Assembly (NCBI GenBank): GCA_039809865.1 | Contig: JBDHVW010000036.1 | Span: 7,501 to 71,500, forward strand | From: QWHO01 sp039809865 | GTDB lineage: Bacteria; Vulcanimicrobiota; Xenobia; Xenobiales; QWHO01 | Reading direction: 5' to 3' | DNA length: 64,000 nt | In this document: one piece after another, positions 43,031 through 51,349 of the stretch | Layout of the letters: the number at the start of each line of letters is the position of its first letter | Numbering within the stretch: position 1 is the first letter of the stretch | The notes under the pieces: generated by a model | Databases searched by the model: none | Seen by the model: the letters and a program-made list of their open reading frames with translations, nothing else | What the model was told of the DNA's origin: nothing | Made by a program: the position numbers and the translations under genes

Positions 43031-44587
43031 ATGTATTCGATACCGCTGGATGTGTTGGTCCTGGGACGAGCAGGTCTGGTCCGCTCGGCCGCCTGTCAGC
43101 TGCTGGCCCAGGAGAGCGTCTGCAGACTGGTCGAGCGAGGATTCGAAGAGGGTCTCCAGGAGCTGGAACGGCGACGGTTCGATGCCATCCTGGTTCACCA
43201 CGAGCGAGAGCCGGGCGGCGTCGAGTTGCTCCGCGAGGTCTGCCGGCTGGCTCCCGAGGCAGCCGTCCTGGTGCTGGCCGCGCATCCCGACCGCATGCAC
43301 GGCCTGAGCGCGGTCCAAAACGGCGCTCACGAGTATCTGTGCCTCAGCGCACTGGGACCCGGAGAGCTCTACCACCGCCTGCGCCTGGCCGTCGAGCGCC
43401 GCCGTTTCGAGACCACTCACGAGCTGGCCCGCGACCAGATGGTCCAGGTCCAGAAGATGGAGGCCCTCGGCAGGGTGGCCGCGGGAATGACTCACGACTT
43501 CCGCAACCTGGTCACCATCATCCTGGGCAACTGCCAGATACTCCGCCGTCTTCTTCCCGACGAGGACCGCCTGCGGGCGCCCGTGGACGAGATCATTCTG
43601 GCCGGCCACAAGGCAAACAACGTGGTGGGCCACCTGCTTCAGTTCGCCCGCGAGCAAAAGCGGGAGAGGACCGAGCTCGACCTCAACGAGCTGGTCCGTG
43701 AGATGGAGTCTCTCGCCCGGCCGCTGCTCCAGCAGCGCATTCGACTCGAGCTCTCCCTGGCCGAGCAAGAAGTGCCAGCGGTCGTGAACCGGACCTCACT
43801 CGAGCAGATTCTCATGAATCTCCTGGTCAACGCTGTGGACGCGGTGCATCCGGAAACAGGCCGGATCTGGCTCTCGGTCGAGATCGTCCGGACGCCGGCT
43901 GCCTATCTGGCCCGGGGGCTGTGCCTGGAGCACCCGGCCTATGCCCTGGTCACTGTGGCCGACAATGGGCGCGGACTGGAGCCGGGCTCCCGGCCCCGCC
44001 TGTTCGAGCCCTTCTACACCACCAAGCCCCGGGGCACGGGTCTGGGGCTGAGCACAGCCTACGCGCTGGCGCGGGAAAACGAAGGACATCTGGGCGTGAC
44101 CTCCCGGCCCAACGTGGGGACAGCGTTCCAGTTGTTCCTACCCCTGGCCGTCCAGCTCCCCGAGCTTCCCGACTGCCCGGGAACGTTCCTCATCCTGGAC
44201 CGCGACGACGAGGAGCGCGTCAGCCTGCGCCGGACTCTCCAGAAACTTGGCGCGGATGTCCTGGAAGCGCGTTGTTTGGAAGACGTTCCCCGCATGATGA
44301 CGAGCTCGCGCCGGCCCGATTGGATTCTGGCCGAGGCCGAGCAGGCCGAGGGGTCGCTCGAGACCCTGGCGCAATACGGTTGTTCCCTGGTGCTTCTCTC
44401 GGGACTGCCCGCAAGTCTGCGCGAGCCCCCAGGGGGCTGGCCGGTGCTGACCCGCCCCGTCTCGGCCGAGAAGCTCGTGCAAATGACCCGAGCAGGCGCG
44501 TCTGGGACGGGCCCGTTGATCCCCTCCCCCGGCCCGAGCCCCTGGGTCCTGCTTCCGCCGGCCGACCGGCTCCAGGAATCGCTCTGA
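43031..44587 (+). CDS. histidine kinase flanked by degenerate receiver domains
   Basis: A 518-residue soluble protein; ATG 43031 is chosen for its AGGAGG site. Residues 1-125 form a receiver-like domain in which the phospho-acceptor position reads ILVHHE (Asp replaced by His). The kinase core follows: H-box GRVAAGMTHDFRNLVTIILGN, N-box MNLLVNAVDAV, G1 ADNGRGLEPG, G2 RGTGLGLSTAYA. From about 385 a second receiver-like domain begins with LILDRDDEE, and its acceptor position reads ILAEAE (Asp to Glu). It may be locked in a fixed state. It faces away from the kinase pair at 39598-42725. Confidence 0.82.
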   Translation: MYSIPLDVLVLGRAGLVRSAACQLLAQESVCRLVERGFEEGLQELERRRFDAILVHHEREPGGVELLREVCRLAPEAAVLVLAAHPDRMHGLSAVQNGAHEYLCLSALGPGELYHRLRLAVERRRFETTHELARDQMVQVQKMEALGRVAAGMTHDFRNLVTIILGNCQILRRLLPDEDRLRAPVDEIILAGHKANNVVGHLLQFAREQKRERTELDLNELVREMESLARPLLQQRIRLELSLAEQEVPAVVNRTSLEQILMNLLVNAVDAVHPETGRIWLSVEIVRTPAAYLARGLCLEHPAYALVTVADNGRGLEPGSRPRLFEPFYTTKPRGTGLGLSTAYALARENEGHLGVTSRPNVGTAFQLFLPLAVQLPELPDCPGTFLILDRDDEERVSLRRTLQKLGADVLEARCLEDVPRMMTSSRRPDWILAEAEQAEGSLETLAQYGCSLVLLSGLPASLREPPGGWPVLTRPVSAEKLVQMTRAGASGTGPLIPSPGPSPWVLLPPADRLQESL

Positions 44588-44607
44588 CTGCGGGCGGAGG
44601 CGCGAAT

Positions 44608-44699
44608 TGGCGGGAAAGGGAGCGAGTCGAACACTCCTCTGGCGCGAGCCAGACAACGGTTTTGAAGACCGCGAAGGCCACCGGGCCCCATCCAATCCC
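44608..44699 (-). tRNA. selC: tRNA-Sec (anticodon UCA)
   Basis: On the minus strand a 92-nt tRNA folds with the selenocysteine-tRNA layout. It has an 8-bp acceptor arm (5' GGGATTGG with 3' CCTTTCCC, plus G and an encoded CCA), a 6-bp D stem with 4-nt loop (GGGGCC-CGGT-GGCCTT), and an anticodon arm GCGGT-CTTCAAA-ACCGT with anticodon TCA at 44663-44665. The long variable arm is TCTGGC-TCGC-GCCAGA and the T arm GAGTG-TTCGACT-CGCTC. The long acceptor, six-pair D stem and CTTCAAA loop are diagnostic. Two adjacent U-U mismatches in the acceptor stem are odd. No selA, selB or selD gene is in the window. Confidence 0.85.
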
Positions 44700-44806
44700 A
44701 CAGGCCTGTTCTGCCCCCGCCCGCGCGCCCCTCCCCGAGAAAGAGGAAAGAGAATTCGATTGCGAGAACCGCATTCCGCATAAAATTCAACCTGGGGGAA
44801 TTTCCG

Positions 44807-46366
44807 ATGAATCTTCGTCATAAATGCCTCGCACTGGCCTTAACGACCTCTCTCGCCTTTTTCGGCTGCAGCGCCGGTACCGGCGATCAGAATGCCAGCC
44901 CGGCAGCCGGCGGACCCCCCAATGGTGACGGCGATGGGTTCCTCAGCTTCTCCCTCAATCTCGGCCCCCTGGGTCCCAACGACCGGGCCGATGTCCTGAT
45001 GATCAACGCCCCCGACCCCGGCGACCCGACCAACATCGGGGTCAACATCAACAACACCACCGGGCGGGAGAGCGAGCCTCCCAGCGCCGTCTCCGAAGGC
45101 CGCGACCGCCCCTTCCACCGCGAGCAGGCCGACCTGGCCAGCTTCGAGGCCGGGCGCTCCGTTCAGCCCCGCTTTGACGAGACCATCCAGCCGCGCTTCG
45201 AGGAGATCCCGCAGGGGGGCTCGTTCGACTTCACCCTCGATGGCACGGTCATCCCGTGCCAGAAGATCTTGTCCGAGGCGCAGACGGTGCATTGCGAGAT
45301 CTTCGCCGAAGTGGTGGACGGCACGCCCGTGCTCGACCCGGCCTCGGCCGTGGTCGTCGCCCAGGCCTGGGACAGCGACAACCCGGCCCGGCCCGGCTCG
45401 GGCATCTACGACCAGGTGCGCGCCCAGTTCGGCTCGGAGTGGAACGTGAACCCCGCCGGGGGTCGGGACGGAGACGAGAAGGTCGTGCTGGTCTTCCTGA
45501 CCGAGGAGAGCGCCGGTGGAGACGGCACCTTCGGCTTCTTCCGCCCGGTCGACGAGTTGACCAAAAGCCAGTTTCCCGATTCCAATCAGGGCGAGATCCT
45601 GTATCTCAACGCCAACGTGGCCCCGTTCGACCTGCTGGCCACGCTGGCCCACGAGTTCCAGCACCTGGTCCGCTTCAACCAGAAGGTCGTGCAGCAGGGC
45701 ACCTTCGCCGGCACCAACGAGGACCGCACCATCAATGAGGGCTGCTCGGTCAACGCCGAGGAGATTTGCGGTTACAGCCTCACCGCCCCCGGCGGGGGCA
45801 ACAGCTTCATCTTCTCGACCAGCCGCGCCTACCTCAACGCGGCCGGCAGCTTCAATCTCTTCGAGGGCTTCAACAACGGCGGCCGCTACTATGGCGGCGG
45901 CTACCTGCTGGTGAAGTACTTCCGCGAGCAGTTCGGCGACGCGGCCTTCGTGACGTTCAACACCAACACGGCCGTGGGCTACGACAATATGGCCAACGTC
46001 TCCGGGGTGGGCCGCTACGAGCTCTGGCGTCGCTTCTCCCTGGCCATGCTGGCCTCCGGCTTCGCGGGCAGCGTCCCGCCCGAAGCGCTCTTTCCCTCCG
46101 GATTCACCACCAACGGCACGTACGATGTCCGCGACCTGGGCCTGGCCACGCTGCCGGGCTTGCAGCCCAAGCAGACCCTGGACGCCAGCGCCCAGCTCAA
46201 TACCTCGATCATTCCCTATTCCGTCACGCTGGCGCGCATCACCGGCGGCTCCACCGGCGACGTCGTCTTGTTGGGCGCCGTGGGCGGCGTCACTATCTTC
46301 GATGTGCTGCTGCAGAGCCCGCCGGGCACGGTCGTCAACGAGGTCCAGCAGAACTTCGGACTTTAG
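44807..46366 (+). CDS. secreted M30-like zinc metallopeptidase (lipoprotein)
   Basis: A 519-residue exported protein. The signal ends FFGCS, with a probable acylated Cys21. An N-terminal region of about 130 residues is low in complexity. The peptidase domain contains LAHEFQHLVRFNQ, an HExxH zinc motif at residues 282-286, followed by NEGCSVNAEEICGY, where the glutamate is a likely third ligand, as in the hyicolysin (M30) group. A few glycine/asparagine-rich loops follow (NNGGRYYGGGYLLVKYF). The C-terminal 90 residues form a beta domain. It is probably anchored outside and degrades proteins. The ribosome-binding site GGGGGAA precedes the ATG. Confidence 0.75.
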   Translation: MNLRHKCLALALTTSLAFFGCSAGTGDQNASPAAGGPPNGDGDGFLSFSLNLGPLGPNDRADVLMINAPDPGDPTNIGVNINNTTGRESEPPSAVSEGRDRPFHREQADLASFEAGRSVQPRFDETIQPRFEEIPQGGSFDFTLDGTVIPCQKILSEAQTVHCEIFAEVVDGTPVLDPASAVVVAQAWDSDNPARPGSGIYDQVRAQFGSEWNVNPAGGRDGDEKVVLVFLTEESAGGDGTFGFFRPVDELTKSQFPDSNQGEILYLNANVAPFDLLATLAHEFQHLVRFNQKVVQQGTFAGTNEDRTINEGCSVNAEEICGYSLTAPGGGNSFIFSTSRAYLNAAGSFNLFEGFNNGGRYYGGGYLLVKYFREQFGDAAFVTFNTNTAVGYDNMANVSGVGRYELWRRFSLAMLASGFAGSVPPEALFPSGFTTNGTYDVRDLGLATLPGLQPKQTLDASAQLNTSIIPYSVTLARITGGSTGDVVLLGAVGGVTIFDVLLQSPPGTVVNEVQQNFGL

Positions 46367-46406
46367 AAGGAACTGCGGGCCCATCGGATAAGCTCCCGGC
46401 CGTCTC

Positions 46407-47009
46407 ATGGCCGTCTCGCCCGCAGCGTTCGAAAAGGAAGCCCTGGTGCATATGGATGCGCTGTTTCGCTATGCGAAGCGGCTCACCAACCACGACCGGG
46501 ACGCCGAGGATTTGCTGCAGGAAACCTACCTGCGCGCGGTCCGCTTCTTCGACAAGTATAAAGAAGGCACCAACTGCAAGGCCTGGCTGTTCCGGATCAT
46601 GCACAACCTGCATGTCAACCGGTGGCAGTCCAAGGCCAGGCAGGCCGTGGACTCGCTCGACGACACCGAGGAGTGGTATCTCTACGACCATCTCCACGAC
46701 AAGGAGACGCAGCTCGAGGGCAGCCCCGAGAAGGCGTTCTTCGAGCAGAACTGGACCGAAGAGGTCAAGAACGCCATTGACGCGCTCCCTGACGAGTTCA
46801 AGGCGCCGCTCATCCTGTGCGACGTGGAGGGCTTCTCCTACCAGGAGATCGCCGACATCCTCGAGACCCCGGTGGGCACGGTGCGCTCGCGGCTCAACCG
46901 GGCCCGCAGAAGGCTGCAGAAAATGCTCTGGGATTATGTAAAAAAGGAGCGGCCCGACCTTGCGGCCGGCTTCCGCCCCGATTTCCCCGAGCACGATATC
47001 ATGCGCTAG
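46407..47009 (+). CDS. ECF-type RNA polymerase sigma factor
   Basis: A 200-residue sigma-70-family factor. Region 2 spans about 12-75, with RLTNHDRDAEDLLQETYL and the -10-recognising FDKYKEGTNCKAWLFRIMHN. Region 4 spans about 135-185: ALPDEFKAPLILCDVEGFSYQEIADIL, then PVGTVRSRLNRARRRLQ as recognition helix. There is no region 1.1 or 3, and no anti-sigma gene follows; instead a convergent terminator region does. It resembles RpoE-like ECF factors. Confidence 0.92.
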   Translation: MAVSPAAFEKEALVHMDALFRYAKRLTNHDRDAEDLLQETYLRAVRFFDKYKEGTNCKAWLFRIMHNLHVNRWQSKARQAVDSLDDTEEWYLYDHLHDKETQLEGSPEKAFFEQNWTEEVKNAIDALPDEFKAPLILCDVEGFSYQEIADILETPVGTVRSRLNRARRRLQKMLWDYVKKERPDLAAGFRPDFPEHDIMR

Positions 47010-47014
47010 CGGAG

Positions 47015-47100
47015 CCCGCAAGTCGGGCCCGTAACTTGCCGCGAAGAACTTGTTCTGAACGGCCCAATGTGTTGGGCCCGACTTGTGGGCGCAGCGCCCA
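47015..47100. terminator. structured convergent terminator region
   Basis: CCCGCAAGTCGGGCCC (47015-47030) pairs with GGGCCCGACTTGTGGG (47074-47089) along 16 positions with one G-U, enclosing a 43-nt loop. The smaller hairpins CCCAA-TGTG-TTGGG and TGGGCGC-A-GCGCCCA overlap or follow it. It lies between the sigma-factor gene and the convergent 173-residue gene, so it probably ends both transcripts. No clear U-tract is present. Confidence 0.5.
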
Positions 47101-47107
47101 CAGGTTG

Positions 47108-47629
47108 TTACTTGTCGCCCTCGTTGCGGATGAGGGTCACGAAGTTGGCCATGATCTCGCGGGCCATCGGCAGCACCTGGTCGCGCAGGATCCACGTGAT
47201 GACGTCGTTGCCGTTGGACAGGTGATGCTTCTTGGCATACTCCGTCACGGTCTTCTCGCTCAGCCACTGGCCCGTCGGCATCAGGTAAGCCACCTCGACG
47301 AACTTCTTACCGCCTTTACCAGCGTCGGAAGAGGCGCGTACCACGAACTCCTTGATGTTCTTGCCGTGCGGGCCCTTGCGCAGGTCCTTCTCGAGCGCAT
47401 CCGTGTCACCGGCGGGAGCCGAGAGGATGAGGTAGTTACCCTCTTCCTCCGGGACCGCGCGGGTCTTCTCGAATGCGAACGTCTTGGAGCTCTGCACGTC
47501 CAGGAAGCGCAGGCCGCCCAGTTTGGTGGGGGAGCCCATGGCGACGTACTCGCCGTAGATATCCGTCAGAATCACGTTGATCGCTTCGCCAACGCGGTTA
47601 AAATCGATTTTTGCCTTCAGTTCAGCCAT
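47108..47629 (-). CDS. hypothetical protein (173 aa) downstream of serA
   Basis: A 173-residue soluble protein of unknown family with a strong AAGGAG ribosome-binding site. It looks like a compact alpha/beta fold: RVGEAINVILTDIYGEYVA at the start, a central beta region (NYLILSAPAGDTDAL, KEFVVRASSD), and a C-terminal helix (QVLPMAREIMANFVTLIRNE). It follows serA by 24 nt on the same strand and is likely co-transcribed. Codon use resembles its neighbours. Confidence 0.6.
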   Translation of the reverse strand: MAELKAKIDFNRVGEAINVILTDIYGEYVAMGSPTKLGGLRFLDVQSSKTFAFEKTRAVPEEEGNYLILSAPAGDTDALEKDLRKGPHGKNIKEFVVRASSDAGKGGKKFVEVAYLMPTGQWLSEKTVTEYAKKHHLSNGNDVITWILRDQVLPMAREIMANFVTLIRNEGDK

Positions 47630-47653
47630 TGCACCCTTCTCCTTAAAGAACGT

Positions 47654-49294
47654 TTATAACACGACCAGGCGAGCGTCTTCAATCCCCTGCAGCGCGCGGA
47701 TCTTCTCCACCACGCCGTCAGCCGGAAGCTCGTCCACCGCCATCACCATCACCGCGCGGCCCCGCTGCGAGGAGCGCCCCACCTGCATCTCGGCAATGTT
47801 GACGTCGGCATCACCCAGGGCCGTGCCCACCTTGCCAACCACGCCGGGCGTGTCGTCCTGCCAGGTGAAAAGCTTGATCCCATCGGGAACCAGGTTGATC
47901 GGAAAGTGATCCAGCTCGATGATGCGGGGCTGATCGTCGAACACAGCGCCCGAGAGGCGCCGGGTGCCCTTCTCATGCTCGAGCTCCAGCTCGATCAGGT
48001 TGGAGTACGTGCCCGAGGCGCGCGAGGTGGACTCGGTCGTCTCGATGCCGCGCTCCTGCGCCACCAGAATGGCGTTCACGAAGTTCACCACCTCGCAGTA
48101 AGAGACGCTCAGCATTCCCCGCAGCACGGCCTTAGTCAGGTAGCTGACCTCGGCGTCCGCCAGGCCGCCCTTGTAGTGCAGGCGCACTTTCCGGGCGGGG
48201 CCCGGCGAGAGAGCGGCCGCCAGCTTGCCCATCTGCTCCGACAGGTGCATGAACGGGCGCAGCGCCGACATCACCTCGGGCCGCAGATAGGGGATGTTGA
48301 CCGCCGAGCGCGGCGGGTTGCCCTGGAAGACCTCGGCGATTTGCTCGGCCACGTCGATGGCGACGCGGTTCTGGGCTTCATGCGTGGAGGCGGCCAGGTG
48401 GGGCGTCATTACGATGCCTTTGCTGCCATGCAGGGGCGAATCGTCTTTCAGGGGCTCGCTCGAGAACACGTCCAGGGCGGCGGTGGCCAGCTGGCCGCTC
48501 TTCACGGCCTCGACCAGGGCCGCCTCGTCCACGATGCCGCCGCGCGCGCAGTTCACCAGCACGGCGCCCTTTTTCATCAGGGCCAGGCGGTCGGCCGAGA
48601 ACAGGTTGCGGGTCTCGTTGCTCAGGGGCACGTGGATCGTGACGTAGTCGGCCACCTTCAGCAGGTCATCCAGCGCCATCGCCTCGATGCCGCGGTCGCG
48701 GGCATACTCGGCCGTCAGGAACGGGTCGTAGGCCACCACCCGCATCTGGAACGAAGCCGCGCGGGAGGCGACCTCGCGGCCGATGCGGCCCAGGCCGACG
48801 ATGCCGATCGTCTTCTGGTAGAGCTCCAGTCCCGTGAAGGACTTGCGATCCCACTGACCGGCCACCATCGAGGCGTGGGCCTGGGGAATCATGCGGGCCG
48901 AGGCCAGCAGCAGCGCCATCGTGTGCTCCGCGGCCGAGATGGTGTTGCCGCCGGGGGAGTTCACGACCAGGATGCCGCGCTGGGTGGCGGCCTCCACGTC
49001 GATGTTGTCCACGCCGACTCCGGCGCGGCCGATGATCTGCAGGTTCTCGGCCGCTTCGATCACCTCGCGCGTGACGCGCGAGGCGCTGCGGACGATGAGG
49101 GCCTGATAGGGCTTGACCTTCTCCGCCAGCTGGGCGGGCGTCAGGCCGGAGACGGTGTCGATCTCGGCGATGCCCTGGAGGGCGACGAGGGCTTCGGCGG
49201 GCAGCGGGTCGCTTACCAACACTTTGGGCTTCACAGTGGGCTCTTTTCCGGCGGCCGGGGTAGCGGCGGCCGTGGTTACGGTAGATTGGCTCAT
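47654..49294 (-). CDS. serA: D-3-phosphoglycerate dehydrogenase
   Basis: A 546-residue enzyme of the long (type I) SerA class, which oxidises 3-phosphoglycerate to 3-phosphohydroxypyruvate at the start of serine synthesis. After a 20-residue Thr/Ala-rich leader, the substrate domain contains ALIVRSASRVTREVIEAAENL and GRAGVGVDNID. The NAD motif is IGIVGLGRIGREVASRA, the catalytic region VNCARGGIVDEAALVEAV, and the catalytic histidine lies in TPHLAASTHEAQ. An intervening ASB domain and a C-terminal ACT domain (LFTWQDDTPGVVGKVGTAL) follow, giving serine feedback control in many relatives. Confidence 0.95.
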   Translation of the reverse strand: MSQSTVTTAAATPAAGKEPTVKPKVLVSDPLPAEALVALQGIAEIDTVSGLTPAQLAEKVKPYQALIVRSASRVTREVIEAAENLQIIGRAGVGVDNIDVEAATQRGILVVNSPGGNTISAAEHTMALLLASARMIPQAHASMVAGQWDRKSFTGLELYQKTIGIVGLGRIGREVASRAASFQMRVVAYDPFLTAEYARDRGIEAMALDDLLKVADYVTIHVPLSNETRNLFSADRLALMKKGAVLVNCARGGIVDEAALVEAVKSGQLATAALDVFSSEPLKDDSPLHGSKGIVMTPHLAASTHEAQNRVAIDVAEQIAEVFQGNPPRSAVNIPYLRPEVMSALRPFMHLSEQMGKLAAALSPGPARKVRLHYKGGLADAEVSYLTKAVLRGMLSVSYCEVVNFVNAILVAQERGIETTESTSRASGTYSNLIELELEHEKGTRRLSGAVFDDQPRIIELDHFPINLVPDGIKLFTWQDDTPGVVGKVGTALGDADVNIAEMQVGRSSQRGRAVMVMAVDELPADGVVEKIRALQGIEDARLVVL

Positions 49295-49370
49295 AGCGCG
49301 CGGTTTTTACGACAACCAGAGCGCAGATCCTTTTGCAGGGGTGAGCGTCAGCGAGAAGAACGTCCCGGCG

Positions 49371-49583
49371 ATGTCCCAGAAAAGCCTCTCTTTGCTCATC
49401 CAATCGTCGCGCGAGGCGCTGGGGGAGGCCCTGGCCGACCTGCGCAGCGCCCAGCAGCAACTCGACTACCTGGACGCCGAGGGGCTCGATCTGCCCTTTC
49501 CGCGCTCCCGCCTGGATCAAGCCTACACGCAGTGCTTGAACGCGAGCAGAGCTTTAGATGCGCTGGCAGGATCCAAGCACTAG
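49371..49583 (+). CDS. small hypothetical protein (70 aa)
   Basis: A 70-residue helical protein (SLLIQSSREALGEALADLRSAQQQLDYL) with no recognised domain. The ATG at 49371 is preceded by no strong ribosome-binding site; a GTG at 49341 would add ten residues. It lies divergent from serA and 20 nt upstream of the TatA/B-like gene. Its short helical design suggests a small coiled-coil partner, but nothing shows which. Confidence 0.5.
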   Translation: MSQKSLSLLIQSSREALGEALADLRSAQQQLDYLDAEGLDLPFPRSRLDQAYTQCLNASRALDALAGSKH

Positions 49584-49603
49584 CGCGGCGGAGTAAACAG
49601 GCG

Positions 49604-50080
49604 ATGTTCAACATCGGCAGCGGCGAGATGCTCCTCCTGTTCGTGGTGGCCCTGATGATCTTCGGGCCCAACCGCCTGCCGGAGATCGGCAAGTCGGTGG
49701 GCGAGGCGATGGCCTCGTTCCGGCATGCCATGAAGACCCTCTCCGATCCCATCATGGCCGAGGTGCAGACCCAGGGCCGGGCCATCCGCGACGCGGCCCA
49801 ACCGGTGCCCACGACCACCACGGCGACGGCCGCGCTGCCCGCCGCCCCGGCTCCCGAGGCGGCGCCCGCGGCCGAGGCGGCCCCGGTCGACCCGCCCGAG
49901 ACCGTCACGGTCACCACGTCCGAGGTCGCCGCCCCGGTCGAGAACGCCTCCACCGCCGAAGCCCTGCTGGCCGCGGCCCAGGCCGCCGAGTCGGCCACCG
50001 AGCCCATCGAGGTGGGCGAGTCTCCTCAGGAAGAAGAGCACGTCCCCGTCCCGATGAGCGCTGCCGAACCGTCCGCTTGA
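49604..50080 (+). CDS. TatA/TatB-family twin-arginine translocase component
   Basis: A 158-residue protein. The N-terminus MFNIGSGEMLLLFVVALMIFGPNRLPEIGKSV is the TatA/B hallmark: a short TM helix, the FGP hinge and an amphipathic helix. The helix is followed by an Ala/Pro/Glu-rich, low-complexity tail of about 90 residues. TatA/B oligomers form the pore or receptor for folded proteins with twin-arginine signals. It is too short to separate TatA from TatB by sequence; the tail is long for TatA. tatC is not in the window. Confidence 0.85.
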   Translation: MFNIGSGEMLLLFVVALMIFGPNRLPEIGKSVGEAMASFRHAMKTLSDPIMAEVQTQGRAIRDAAQPVPTTTTATAALPAAPAPEAAPAAEAAPVDPPETVTVTTSEVAAPVENASTAEALLAAAQAAESATEPIEVGESPQEEEHVPVPMSAAEPSA

Positions 50081-50496
50081 GCGCCCGTTTCACCGTCACC
50101 GAGCAGGTCCGTTGGTCCGACACCGATCGAGCCGGCATCATCTATTACGGACAGTTCCTGCGTTTCATCGAGGTGGCCGAGATGGAGATGTTCCGCGCCG
50201 TCGGCCTGCCCTACAGCGAGGTCTTCGACCGCCTCGACATCTGGCTGCCCCGCGTCAAGATCGACTTCAACTTCCGCCGCCCGCTGCTGCTGGAGGACAA
50301 AATCCAGGTGTCGGCCTTCGTCAAGGAGTTCGGCACCAAATCGCTCACCCTCGGCTTCGAGGTGCACCGCCAGAAGGAAAACGACCTGGTGGCCGACGGC
50401 CAGGTCGTGCTGGCCTGCGTGACGCGGGGCGACTTCAAGGCCATCCCCATCCCGGACGAGATCCGCAAAGGCCTGGCGCCCTACTTACAGGCCTGA
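50077..50496 (+). CDS. hotdog-fold acyl-CoA thioesterase (YbgC/4HBT type)
   Basis: A 139-residue single-domain hotdog protein. QVRWSDTDRAGIIYYGQFLRFIEVAE holds the catalytic-type Asp and the conserved Tyr seen in YbgC and 4-hydroxybenzoyl-CoA thioesterases. It starts at TTG 50077, whose sequence overlaps the Tat gene's stop (TTGA). Substrate is unknown; short acyl-CoAs are usual for relatives. It follows the TatA/B gene with translational coupling, which may be incidental. Confidence 0.85.
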   Translation: MSARFTVTEQVRWSDTDRAGIIYYGQFLRFIEVAEMEMFRAVGLPYSEVFDRLDIWLPRVKIDFNFRRPLLLEDKIQVSAFVKEFGTKSLTLGFEVHRQKENDLVADGQVVLACVTRGDFKAIPIPDEIRKGLAPYLQA

Positions 50497-50512
50497 CCGC
50501 CAACCCGCCAGG

Positions 50513-51349
50513 CTAAAGCTCGATCTGCAACCCCTCGCGGGCCGCGAAAATCTGCGTTTCCGTGCGCTGCAAGCTGAGCACCAGCGCGTCCAACTCGCGG
50601 TCGGTGCGGGCCGGATCGTGGTGGTACAGAGCCACTCGCCGGGCCCCGGCGAGCCGCGCCAGCTCGACGGCGTCCTCGAAGGTTGAGTGCCCCCAGCCGC
50701 GCCGTCCGGCCTTCTCGCTGGGCAGATACTGCGCGTCGTGGATGAGCAGGTCGGCTCCCCGGGCCAGCTCGATCGCCTCCTCGCAGGAGGCCGGTCCTTT
50801 GGGATACTCGAGGTCGGACAGGTAGGCCAGCACCTTCCCGCCGTCCTCGACCCGGTAACCGGTGCAGAGATCGCTCTCGCCTCGCGGTAGCGAGCGCGCC
50901 ATCAAGCGGGCCGAGCCCACCCGCACCGGCCCGTCGCCCAGTTCGCTGATCTCGACGTGGGCGCCCACGTCCTCGCGCAGAAAGAAGTTGGGCACCGGGC
51001 AGTAGGCCGGCTCCATCTGGTGCAGGATGTTCTCTTGCAGGCTGTGCCCCTGACTGCCCCGGCCGTAGATGCAGACGCGATAGCCCGGCACGTACATCAT
51101 GGGCGAGAAGGGGATGCCCTGGATGTGGTCCCAGTGGCAGTGCGTCAGGCAGAGCGAGACGGGGCTGGGCTTGGGGCCCTGCGAGAGCAGGTCGAGCGTG
51201 AGCCAGCGAAAGCCCATTCCGGCATCGAAGATCAGGTCGGAGCCGTCATTGAGGACCACGGCCACGCAGGGCGTGTTGCCGCCGTAGCGGGCGTATTCTG
51301 GCTCGGGCGTGGTGATGGAGCCGCGGACGCCCCAGAAGGTTACTCGCAA
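50513..51349 (-). CDS. MBL-fold metallo-hydrolase (copy 1)
   Basis: A 278-residue metallo-beta-lactamase-fold hydrolase. It opens MRVTFWGVRGSITTP, then has the zinc motif LTHCHWDHIQGIPF (HxHxDH), LAYLSDLEYPKG for a bridging Asp, LIHDAQY, and WGHSTFEDAVELA with a late His. The layout resembles the RNase Z/PhnP side of the superfamily. The substrate is unknown. It overlaps its paralogue at 51340-52251 by 10 bp and is co-translated after it. Confidence 0.85.
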   Translation of the reverse strand: MRVTFWGVRGSITTPEPEYARYGGNTPCVAVVLNDGSDLIFDAGMGFRWLTLDLLSQGPKPSPVSLCLTHCHWDHIQGIPFSPMMYVPGYRVCIYGRGSQGHSLQENILHQMEPAYCPVPNFFLREDVGAHVEISELGDGPVRVGSARLMARSLPRGESDLCTGYRVEDGGKVLAYLSDLEYPKGPASCEEAIELARGADLLIHDAQYLPSEKAGRRGWGHSTFEDAVELARLAGARRVALYHHDPARTDRELDALVLSLQRTETQIFAAREGLQIEL

